NCBI GenBank assembly: GCA_041687495.1
Contig: JAWLBR010000017.1
Location: 1-40,539, forward strand
Length of the DNA stretch: 40,539 nt
Source: JAWLBR01 sp041687495
Lineage (GTDB): Bacteria > Bacillota > Limnochordia > DTU087 > JAAYGB01
Direction: 5' to 3'
Shown: positions 34,131 to 40,539 of the stretch, piece by piece
Layout: each line of letters opens with the position of its first letter
Position numbering within the stretch: the first letter of the stretch is position 1
Notes under the pieces: model-generated
Seen by the model: only the letters and a program-made list of their open reading frames with translations
Told to the model about the DNA's origin: nothing
Database searches by the model: none
Position numbers and translations under genes: made by a program

Positions 34131-34478
34131 CTACTGCAGTTTCCTCAAACTATCCAAGGCTCGACGGACTTGAACGGCTCCAGGCTGCTCGCCTAAGAGC
34201 ATTAGGCTAGTCTCCAGCTGCTTTTGAACCATGGCCAGTAAGCCCTGATCTTCATGAAAGCGCCGGACTAGTCCAAGTTTGTCCTCTAATTCCCGCAGCG
34301 TCCGCTCGGAACGGTGGACCAAATCATACACTCCCTGCCGACTGATATCTAGCTGCTGGGCAATTTCGCCTAAGGAAAGATCCTCGAGATGGTACATAGT
34401 AAACACCCTCTGTTGGCGTTCCGTTAAGACCGGCCCATAGAAATCAAAGAGCAGGTTCATCTCAGTTAGTTTGTCCAT
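34131..34478 (-). CDS. ylxM: YlxM-type helix-turn-helix protein
   Basis: 115 residues. The UPF0122/YlxM pattern is clear: LLFDFYGPVLTERQQRVFTMYHLEDLSLGEIAQQLDISRQGVYDLVHRSERTL in short segments, a sigma-region-4-like helix-turn-helix, with a helical tail. In other Firmicutes it is linked to the SRP pathway by gene order. The ATG at 34478 has AGAGG 9 nt upstream; TTG 34487 is an alternative. A promoter and a large inverted repeat lie just upstream, so it could autoregulate (inference). Confidence 0.93.
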   Translation of the reverse strand: MDKLTEMNLLFDFYGPVLTERQQRVFTMYHLEDLSLGEIAQQLDISRQGVYDLVHRSERTLRELEDKLGLVRRFHEDQGLLAMVQKQLETSLMLLGEQPGAVQVRRALDSLRKLQ

Positions 34479-34485
34479 AGCAAAC

Positions 34486-34519
34486 AACCTCTGTTAAGCA
34501 ATAATGCTTGACAGAGGTT
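34486..34519 (-). promoter_or_regulatory. 34-bp inverted repeat behind the ylxM promoter (candidate operator)
   Basis: Nine-base arms AACCTCTGT and ACAGAGGTT, one mismatch, then five-base inner arms AAGCA and TGCTT around a 4-nt centre (TTAT). It begins at the base after the -10 element and covers the expected start point, the classic place of a repressor site. As RNA it would include the ylxM ribosome binding site AGAGG, but transcription probably begins inside the left arm. Confidence 0.6.
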
Positions 34520-34548
34520 AGTATACCCAAGCTTGCGCTCCTTGTCAA
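34520..34548 (-). promoter_or_regulatory. Sigma-A-type promoter for ylxM-ffh
   Basis: TTGACA (34543-34548) and TATACT (34520-34525) with exactly 17 nt between them, read on the minus strand, in the gap after ftsY. Expected start about 34512-34513. It is the best promoter match in the window. Confidence 0.88.
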
Positions 34549-34614
34549 CTGATTTTCGCACAACGCTTGGCGCTGTCGTCTCCGGACTCAGCAGCCACTG
34601 CGGTGACAATGTCC

Positions 34615-35760
34615 CTACTCATCCTCACCGGACTCAAAAAGTGCATCGACAAAATCTGTAGCGTCGAAATTACGGAGATCGTCGTAGCGCTCTCCAATCC
34701 CAATCAGTTTGATGGGAATTCCCAACTCGTGGGCTATGGCAACAATAATGCCACCTTTAGCCGTACTGTCGAGCTTGGTTAACACCACTCCGCTGACCGG
34801 TGTCGCCTCACTAAAGAGCTTCGCCTGAGACAGTGCGTTCTGCCCAGTGGTAGCATCTACCGCTATCAAGACCTCATCCACAGGGCGTCCCAACTCCTTC
34901 TCCACCACTCTGTGGACCTTTGAGAGTTCTTTCATCAGGTTGGTCTTGTTTTGCAGGCGACCAGCTGTGTCAATGATGACTAGATCAGCATTGCGAGCTC
35001 TCCCGGCCTGGATACTGTCAAAGGCCACTGCCGCCGGATCGGCTCCTTCCTGATGCTTAATCATCTCCACACCAGCCCGGTCTGCCCAGACCCCTAGCTG
35101 CTCGATGGCTGCAGCTCTGAAAGTATCACCAGCCCCCAGGATAACCTTCTTGCCCTGCTGCTTATATCGATACGCTAACTTACCAATGGTAGTAGTCTTG
35201 CCTGCCCCATTGACCCCCACGACTAAGTACACTGCAGGCCCGTCTTCGCTCATGGCCAGCTGACCAGAGTTTCTGGAGAGGATCTCGGTGACAAACTCAG
35301 CTAATACAGGCCGAAGTTCCTCGGCGTGCTTAAGCCGACGCTCTTTGACGGCGTCCCGCAGTCGGTCGATCAAAGCCAAAGTAGTCTGCACACCCATGTC
35401 AGCCTGCACCATAATGGCTTCCAGTTCTTCGAATACATCCTCATCAATGTCGCTTTTTGTCAGCAGCCGATCCATCTTGCCGACAAATCCATTCCTGGTC
35501 TTTGAGAGACCCTGTTTGAGACGGGCAAACAGACCCTTCTTTTCAGTCGGCTCAGGTGTGGGTTCATCTACCGTTTCAACGCCACTGAATTGACCCGCTT
35601 CAGCCACCGCCTCGATATCCCTCTCACCTTGAGTCTCGACAGAATCGGGTACATCGTCTGTCTGTGCTTCAACAGGCGCTGGACCTGGCTGCGTCTGTTG
35701 GGTTTCCTCCCCTTGTTGTTCCTGTGCTGCCTTGCGCCGAAAGAGATTCCGCAGTACCAT
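34615..35760 (-). CDS. ftsY: Signal recognition particle receptor FtsY
   Basis: 381 residues. An acidic Gln/Glu-rich N-terminal A domain of ~70 residues is followed by the N and G domains: GVNGAGKTTTIGKLAYRY, GAGDTFRAAAIEQL, DTAGRLQNK and TKLDSTAKGGI. FtsY is the membrane-associated SRP receptor. The ATG at 35760 has GGAGG 7 nt upstream; an ATG five codons earlier would swallow that site. It follows smc by 43 nt. Confidence 0.97.
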   Translation of the reverse strand: MVLRNLFRRKAAQEQQGEETQQTQPGPAPVEAQTDDVPDSVETQGERDIEAVAEAGQFSGVETVDEPTPEPTEKKGLFARLKQGLSKTRNGFVGKMDRLLTKSDIDEDVFEELEAIMVQADMGVQTTLALIDRLRDAVKERRLKHAEELRPVLAEFVTEILSRNSGQLAMSEDGPAVYLVVGVNGAGKTTTIGKLAYRYKQQGKKVILGAGDTFRAAAIEQLGVWADRAGVEMIKHQEGADPAAVAFDSIQAGRARNADLVIIDTAGRLQNKTNLMKELSKVHRVVEKELGRPVDEVLIAVDATTGQNALSQAKLFSEATPVSGVVLTKLDSTAKGGIIVAIAHELGIPIKLIGIGERYDDLRNFDATDFVDALFESGEDE

Positions 35761-35803
35761 CCTTCCGCCTCCCATACACTTAATTCTCGCCGCGATTTAC
35801 TAT

Positions 35804-38800
35804 TTACTCCACATAGTCGCTGACTACGGCAACCGGCTGCTCGCTCTCAGCCAATCTTACTGACACTAGTTTGGAAATGCCGTCAACGCCCATCGTGACA
35901 CCATACAAGACGTCTGCCAGCTCCATCGTTCCTTGCCGATGGGTAACCACGAGAAACTGAACATTATCAATATACTCACGGAGCAGACCGGCAAACCGAG
36001 TCAAATTCGCCTCATCTAAGGCCGCATCCACCTCATCCAGTACACAAAACGGGCTAGGACGCTCCGCGAGCATGGCAAACAAAAATGCGACAGCTGCTAA
36101 GGCTCGCTCTCCACCCGAGAGCAATTCAAGGTTCTGCAGCTTCTTGCCTGGAGGCTGAGCTAGAATCTCCAAACCGCTCTGCTGAATCTCGTCGGGTTCA
36201 GACAACACCAGGTCAGCATTACCTCCACCAAACAGCTGCTGAAAAATCCTACGAAACGTCTCCCGTACCCGCTGAAAAGTAGCTATGAACCGCTCTCCCG
36301 AGACCCGATCCATTTCGCCAATTACCTTCTGCAGAGATCTCCGGGACTCCACCAGATCGTCCCGCTGCTGGCAAAGAAATCCATGTCTTTCCGCCACAGC
36401 GTCAAATTCCTCGCCTGCATTGAGGTTAACAGGCCCCAGCTCTCTTAGCTGCTCACGCAGATAAGCCACTCTTCGCTTGGCTGCCGCAAGATCTTCCACA
36501 GGCGTCACCTGAGCGGTAAGCTCATCTGCCGTGACTTCATAGCTCTGCCATGCCTGCTCTGCAATATGGTCCAGCTGTACCTTCAGTTTATCTTCTCTGC
36601 GCTGGCACTCGTGCAACCTCAGCTGCAACTGCCCCGCGGTTGCTCGCCCAAGGCTCAGCTCGTCCTGTAGCGCTTCCAGGCGATGCCGATACTGTTCGAC
36701 ATCTCTTCGCACCTGCTTATGCTCTGCCCGAGCGCTGTTCAAAGCTCGCTCCAGCTCCTTAACTCTTGCGCCAAGCGCCTCGAGCTCCTGAGTAAGTCGC
36801 TGTGTCTGCAGCTGCGCCTGCTGCATGTCCCGCTCCTGGTCAGACCTTATCTGCTCAGCTTCCATCCGCCTAGCCCGCAATTCATCCAGACGGGCTTGGG
36901 CCGTTTCGGCCTTTCCACTGAGCTCTGCCAAACCGACGCGTACCGAGGTGATCTCCTCTTCAACCTGGCCTTGCCCTTGCCTTGCCTGCCGCAGCCGTGT
37001 TTCAAGCTCGGCAACTCTCCTGCTCAGGTTCTGATTAACACTGTTGCCGTCGCTGATCTGCCGCTCAGTCACAGCCAGTTGCTCTGCCAGAGATACATGC
37101 TGTTGCTCTAGGGTCTGTGCTTCTTCCTCGACCTTTCTCTGCGATTCTACCAGCTTTTCGTGTTGAGCTCTAGCCGCTGCCAAATCCCTTTCATCAGCGG
37201 CCTGAGCGATCTGCATTTCCTGCACTGACTGCAACAGCTGGGTTCTACGCTGCTCTAGTTCCCTTACCGTCTCTTCAACAGCCGCGGCAGTCTCGGTCAG
37301 CTGACTCAAAAGGGACTTGATCTCATCTGCTTGCGCTGTGAGATCATCCAACTCCTGCTTGCGGGTCAACAGACCAGAAGTCCGTTGCTTCGAGACACTT
37401 CCTCCACTCATCGCCCCTCCAGGGGAGATCTGATCTCCCTCCAAAGTAACAATACGACCAAAACCGCGCAGCGTCTTTGAGACGGCAACAGCGGCCTTCA
37501 TATCTTCAACGATAATGGTCCGCCCTAGCAGGTGCTGCACCGCAGGGAGAAACTCCGAGGAAAAGCTGACTAACTCCGAGCCCACCCCGATTACCCCGTC
37601 CACGGATGTGAGCTTTTGCCTTTCTGCTTTAGGGATCGTCGAATAGCGTAACCCATCCAGAGGCAAGACGGTGATCCGCCCGGCCCCAGTCCTCTTCATG
37701 TGCTCAATTGCTTGTCGCCCGGCCTCACGGGTGCTAGCGACTATGTTCTGCAAACTGCCACCTAGAGCCGTCTCCATAGCTGTGATTAGATGGGAAGGAA
37801 CGTCAATCAGCTCCGCTACCGTTCCCAACAAACCGGGAAGCCGCCCCTGGCTCGACGCCTGCATCGCCACTTTGACACCCCGGGAGTATCCTTCGTACTC
37901 ATCCTCCATCTCCCTAAGGACCTTCCACCGAGACCGCAGTGAGTTGAGCTTTGTTTCCAGTGCTCGGCTTCGTTGACCCAACTGCTCCAGCGCTCGCCGG
38001 TGTTCAGCAGACTCAGAATCTATCTTGCCAACCTTTTCCTTACCCTCACGCACTGAATCGGCACGCTGGCTATATTTTTCGGATAGTTGCCCCACTAAAT
38101 CCTGAGCTTCAACCCGCTCCTGCTCATACTGCCGCTGGCGAGCCTGGAGCTCAGTCCGGCGTTCCGATAGGTTAGCCAAACGCTCCCGCAAACCAATCAG
38201 CGTACCTGAAAGCCCATCTACTTCTTTAGCTAGACCCTGAGACTGAGCGCGCAGCTGTTCTAGCAACGCTTCTTGGTCAGCCACCTGCGTCTGAAATTCG
38301 CCTTGTGCCTGTTCAACTGTTTCCTTACGCCTAGTAATCGCTGCAATCTCACCATGAATCTTCTCTAGTTCAGCGGCCACCTGAGCTTCCTGCTCAGAAA
38401 GCCTGTGAACAGATTGCAGCTGCCTTTCTATGTCTTGAGTAAGACTGCCGATTCGCTCCTGGCTGTGCTGTAGCTCAGCGTTCGCAAGTGATTTTCTGTG
38501 ATCAGTCTCGGTAAGATCGTTGCTGTGCTGTTCTACAGCGGCGCTGGCCTGCTCCAGCTTGTGCTCAAGCTCACCTAGCAGACTCTTCTGCTTGGTGACA
38601 TCGCTCTCTAGTCGGGAGTTGTCTTCGGATATAGCCGCCAGATCACTTGCCAAGGAACGAATGGAGGCACCGACCTCCTGCCGTTCTTTATCCAACTCCC
38701 GCCACTGGACGGCGTACACCCCAAGCTCTGTCTCCTGTAGTTCACCTGAGATCTCAAGATATTTCTTGGCTTTGACAGCTTCCTCTCGGAGAGGCTCAAT

Positions 38801-39403
38801 CTGCCGTTCCAGTTCCACGACAATATCGTTGACCCGCAACAGATGCTGCTCCGTATCCTCCAACTTGCGCTTGGCCTCCGCTTTCCTGGTCCGATACTTG
38901 ACCACACCAGCGGCTTCCTCGATGATACTACGCCGCTCGTCTGGGCGAGCCGATAGAACCTGATCGATCTGACCTTGTCCAATTAGCGCATATGTATTTT
39001 TGCCCAACCCAGTATCCATAAACAACTCTTGCACGTCTCGGAGTCGGCACCGGGTCTGATTGATCAAATATTGACTCTCGCCGGAACGGAAAACTCTGCG
39101 GGTGATGGTGATTTCGCTAAATTCCAGCGGAATGCAGCCATCGGTGTTGTCAAGGGTTAAAGAGACATCGGCATATCCCAGAGGCTTCTTGCCATCACTC
39201 CCGGCAAAAATAACATCCTCCATCCGACTGCCCCGCAGGGTCTTAGGGCTCTGTTCGCCAAGGACCCAGCGAACAGCATCGGCAATATTGGACTTTCCGC
39301 TCCCATTCGGTCCAACAACCGCCGTAATGCCCGGTACAAACTCCAGCCGCGTCCGGACACCAAAAGATTTGAAGCCGTAAATATCCAATCTCTTTAGGTA
39401 CAT
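35804..39403 (-). CDS. smc: Chromosome partition protein Smc
   Basis: 1199 residues, the usual size. Walker A is at about 32-39 (GPNGSGKSN), two long coiled-coil arms flank a hinge at about 510-640 (GLLGTVAELIDVPSHLITAM, later GGAMSGGS), and the C-terminal head carries the ABC signature (LLSGGERALAAVAFLF) and Walker B (CVLDEVDAALDEANL). Smc with ScpAB organises and segregates the chromosome. The ATG start follows AGGTGAGGG. In B. subtilis rnc precedes it; here a terminator and DUF3842 do. Confidence 0.98.
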   Translation of the reverse strand: MYLKRLDIYGFKSFGVRTRLEFVPGITAVVGPNGSGKSNIADAVRWVLGEQSPKTLRGSRMEDVIFAGSDGKKPLGYADVSLTLDNTDGCIPLEFSEITITRRVFRSGESQYLINQTRCRLRDVQELFMDTGLGKNTYALIGQGQIDQVLSARPDERRSIIEEAAGVVKYRTRKAEAKRKLEDTEQHLLRVNDIVVELERQIEPLREEAVKAKKYLEISGELQETELGVYAVQWRELDKERQEVGASIRSLASDLAAISEDNSRLESDVTKQKSLLGELEHKLEQASAAVEQHSNDLTETDHRKSLANAELQHSQERIGSLTQDIERQLQSVHRLSEQEAQVAAELEKIHGEIAAITRRKETVEQAQGEFQTQVADQEALLEQLRAQSQGLAKEVDGLSGTLIGLRERLANLSERRTELQARQRQYEQERVEAQDLVGQLSEKYSQRADSVREGKEKVGKIDSESAEHRRALEQLGQRSRALETKLNSLRSRWKVLREMEDEYEGYSRGVKVAMQASSQGRLPGLLGTVAELIDVPSHLITAMETALGGSLQNIVASTREAGRQAIEHMKRTGAGRITVLPLDGLRYSTIPKAERQKLTSVDGVIGVGSELVSFSSEFLPAVQHLLGRTIIVEDMKAAVAVSKTLRGFGRIVTLEGDQISPGGAMSGGSVSKQRTSGLLTRKQELDDLTAQADEIKSLLSQLTETAAAVEETVRELEQRRTQLLQSVQEMQIAQAADERDLAAARAQHEKLVESQRKVEEEAQTLEQQHVSLAEQLAVTERQISDGNSVNQNLSRRVAELETRLRQARQGQGQVEEEITSVRVGLAELSGKAETAQARLDELRARRMEAEQIRSDQERDMQQAQLQTQRLTQELEALGARVKELERALNSARAEHKQVRRDVEQYRHRLEALQDELSLGRATAGQLQLRLHECQRREDKLKVQLDHIAEQAWQSYEVTADELTAQVTPVEDLAAAKRRVAYLREQLRELGPVNLNAGEEFDAVAERHGFLCQQRDDLVESRRSLQKVIGEMDRVSGERFIATFQRVRETFRRIFQQLFGGGNADLVLSEPDEIQQSGLEILAQPPGKKLQNLELLSGGERALAAVAFLFAMLAERPSPFCVLDEVDAALDEANLTRFAGLLREYIDNVQFLVVTHRQGTMELADVLYGVTMGVDGISKLVSVRLAESEQPVAVVSDYVE

Positions 39404-39540
39404 CTAATCCCTCACCTTAACTCCGATGACATCTCAAGCGTCCACTGACCCAAAATATCTATTGTTGTTGGCAACATGGAACCTCTTGCCCCAAGAAATG
39501 ATTCTCGCCCGGGTCACAATAATCCTGCGCTGAGCAAGGC

Positions 39541-39571
39541 AACAGAAAAGCCACGGAGCAAAGCCCGTGGC
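39541..39571 (-). terminator. Intrinsic terminator after the DUF3842 gene
   Basis: GCCACGG pairs with CCGTGGC around an 8-nt loop, followed on the minus strand by TTTTCTGTT. It lies 42 nt past the DUF3842 stop and 138 nt before smc, so smc must have its own promoter in the 39404-39540 gap; I could not place one with confidence. Confidence 0.85.
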
Positions 39572-39612
39572 GCATTGACTGCAAACTAGCTGATCATATG
39601 TTGGAGAAATGC

Positions 39613-40029
39613 CTAGTCATTCTCCAAAAAGTCCTTCAACTGCTCCACTAACTCGCTAAGAACCTGGCTTAGCGGCTTGGACTCATATCCAACTACATGT
39701 AGATTACACCGGCTGGTAGGCAGAAGGAATTTCGGGGCCCGGCTGGAGGCGATTGCCTGCGCCATCACCGGTGTTAGCTCCCCCATCATCGCGTTGGCAA
39801 CAATAATCCCCATCGGCCCGACGATGGCATCGCAGGACATACAGTTGATGGCGATAGCGTTCTCCCCAGTAGCTCCAAAGTCAGCCCCAGCCTTGAGCAT
39901 AGCCGCCGTAGCAATGGCATTGGTCCCCAAAGCTATGATCTGCGCTTGCTGCGGCAGGGCTTTGCGCAGCGCTTCAACCACACTTCTGCCCAAACCTCCA
40001 CCTTGTCCATCTATTACTGCAATCAGCAT
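39613..40029 (-). CDS. DUF3842 family protein
   Basis: 138 residues. The N-terminus LIAVIDGQGGGLGRSVVEAL, with GTNAIATAAMLKAGAD and CDAIVGPMGII, looks like a small Rossmann-like nucleotide-binding fold and matches the DUF3842 family common in clostridia. Function is unknown. The ATG at 40029 has AGGAG 9 nt upstream. It follows the sigma factor by 98 nt and ends at a terminator, so the two may share a transcript. Confidence 0.75.
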   Translation of the reverse strand: MLIAVIDGQGGGLGRSVVEALRKALPQQAQIIALGTNAIATAAMLKAGADFGATGENAIAINCMSCDAIVGPMGIIVANAMMGELTPVMAQAIASSRAPKFLLPTSRCNLHVVGYESKPLSQVLSELVEQLKDFLEND

Positions 40030-40127
40030 TGTCCTCGACTCCTGAGACAAGAATTTTCGACGAATCGGCCATGTAGTTCTTGTCTACGGCATCGTCCCTG
40101 CAATTTCCTCCATGATCCACGGCGGGA

Positions 40128-40539
40128 TTACTTGGCAACAGCTTTCAGCGGCATATAAAGGTCTTCTCGTTTTCGAACCGTGGCCGGTACCCGAGGACTA
40201 ATCAGCGAACCATACTCCAGCAGAAGTCGACGTAGTTTTAGCCGAACGCGGGTTCTGGCGTTGTCAATGGCTTTACTGCCAACGCCAATTTCTCTTTCAA
40301 TCTCACCGTTACTGTAGCCTTGGAGAAGCAGAGTAATCACGGCAAATTCCAGTAGAGACAGGTGATTCCGTAGAACCTCCTTAATCCTTTCATTTACATC
40401 CTTCGTCTCAACCCAGTCTTGGGGATCAATGGTACCGGCTTCATCTGGTAAGAGCTCAATTATTGTGCGCCCCTCGTCGCTACCAACGTGACTGTACAGT
40501 GAGATTCCGTCATTGAGGGCTTTATGTTTGTTACCATTG
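40128..40539 (-). CDS. sigH: SigH-type RNA polymerase sigma factor (3' part, truncated by window edge)
   Basis: About 137 codons are visible and the frame runs off the right edge. The segment KHKALN and the later S-L resemble SigH (Spo0H) between regions 3 and 4; region 4 follows (LLEFAVITLLLQGYSNGEIEREIG, then KAIDNARTRVRLKLRRLL), with the helix-turn-helix and the SigH-like KAIDNA signature. The last ~30 residues are a basic tail not usual in SigH. SigH starts sporulation and competence genes in Bacillus. Regions 1-3 lie outside, so another sigma-70 group member cannot be excluded. Confidence 0.75.
   Translation of the reverse strand, partial: NGNKHKALNDGISLYSHVGSDEGRTIIELLPDEAGTIDPQDWVETKDVNERIKEVLRNHLSLLEFAVITLLLQGYSNGEIEREIGVGSKAIDNARTRVRLKLRRLLLEYGSLISPRVPATVRKREDLYMPLKAVAK

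Overview
The window comes from a motile, probably spore-forming-lineage Firmicute (Bacillota), most likely a clostridial or Limnochordia-like group rather than Bacillus. The evidence is gene order. Read along the minus strand from right to left, it matches the Bacillus subtilis smc-to-fla/che region almost gene for gene: smc, ftsY, ylxM, ffh, rpsP, khpA, ylqD, rimM, trmD, rplS, (lepB), rbgA, rnhB, then dprA, topA, hslV, hslU, then flgB, flgC, fliE to fliO. A SigH-type sigma factor at the right edge, GTG/TTG starts with strong GGAGG-type ribosome binding sites, mid-range GC by eye, and clear intrinsic terminators agree with this. Every gene I accept is on the minus strand; plus-strand open frames are shadows. 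No tRNA, rRNA, CRISPR array, transposase or prophage gene was seen.

Region by region (right to left, in transcription order). 40539-39541: the 3' part of a SigH-like sigma factor and a DUF3842 gene, closed by a terminator. 39403-34615: smc and ftsY. 34548-27248: a translation/secretion block starting at a near-consensus promoter before ylxM and running through ffh, rpsP, khpA, ylqD, rimM, trmD, rplS, lepB, rbgA and rnhB. 27235-21389: a less conserved stretch with an HD-GYP protein, yraN, a UroD-type methyltransferase fused to a thioredoxin-like domain, a COG0523 GTPase, comM and a small zinc-ribbon protein. 21402-15480: dprA, smg (DUF494), topA, hslV and hslU, ended by a terminator. 15479-15088: a non-coding gap where B. 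subtilis has codY. 15087-1: the flagellar operon flgB-flgC-fliE-fliF-fliG-fliH-fliI-fliJ-motE-fliK-flgD-(TIGR02530)-flgE-motA-motB-fliL-fliY-fliO, cut by the window edge inside fliO.

The flagellar genes build the rod base, MS ring, C ring, export ATPase complex, hook and stator. The translation block makes ribosomal proteins, their maturation factors and the SRP targeting pathway. The dprA-topA-hslVU block covers DNA uptake/recombination, topology and proteolysis. Points worth a second look are the absence of fliM and flbD from their usual slots and a FliY lacking the CheC active-site motif; the loss of codY; a UroD-thioredoxin fusion with altered metal ligands beside a COG0523 GTPase; a 34-bp inverted repeat directly behind the ylxM-ffh promoter; and competing-hairpin leaders before rnhB and lepB.
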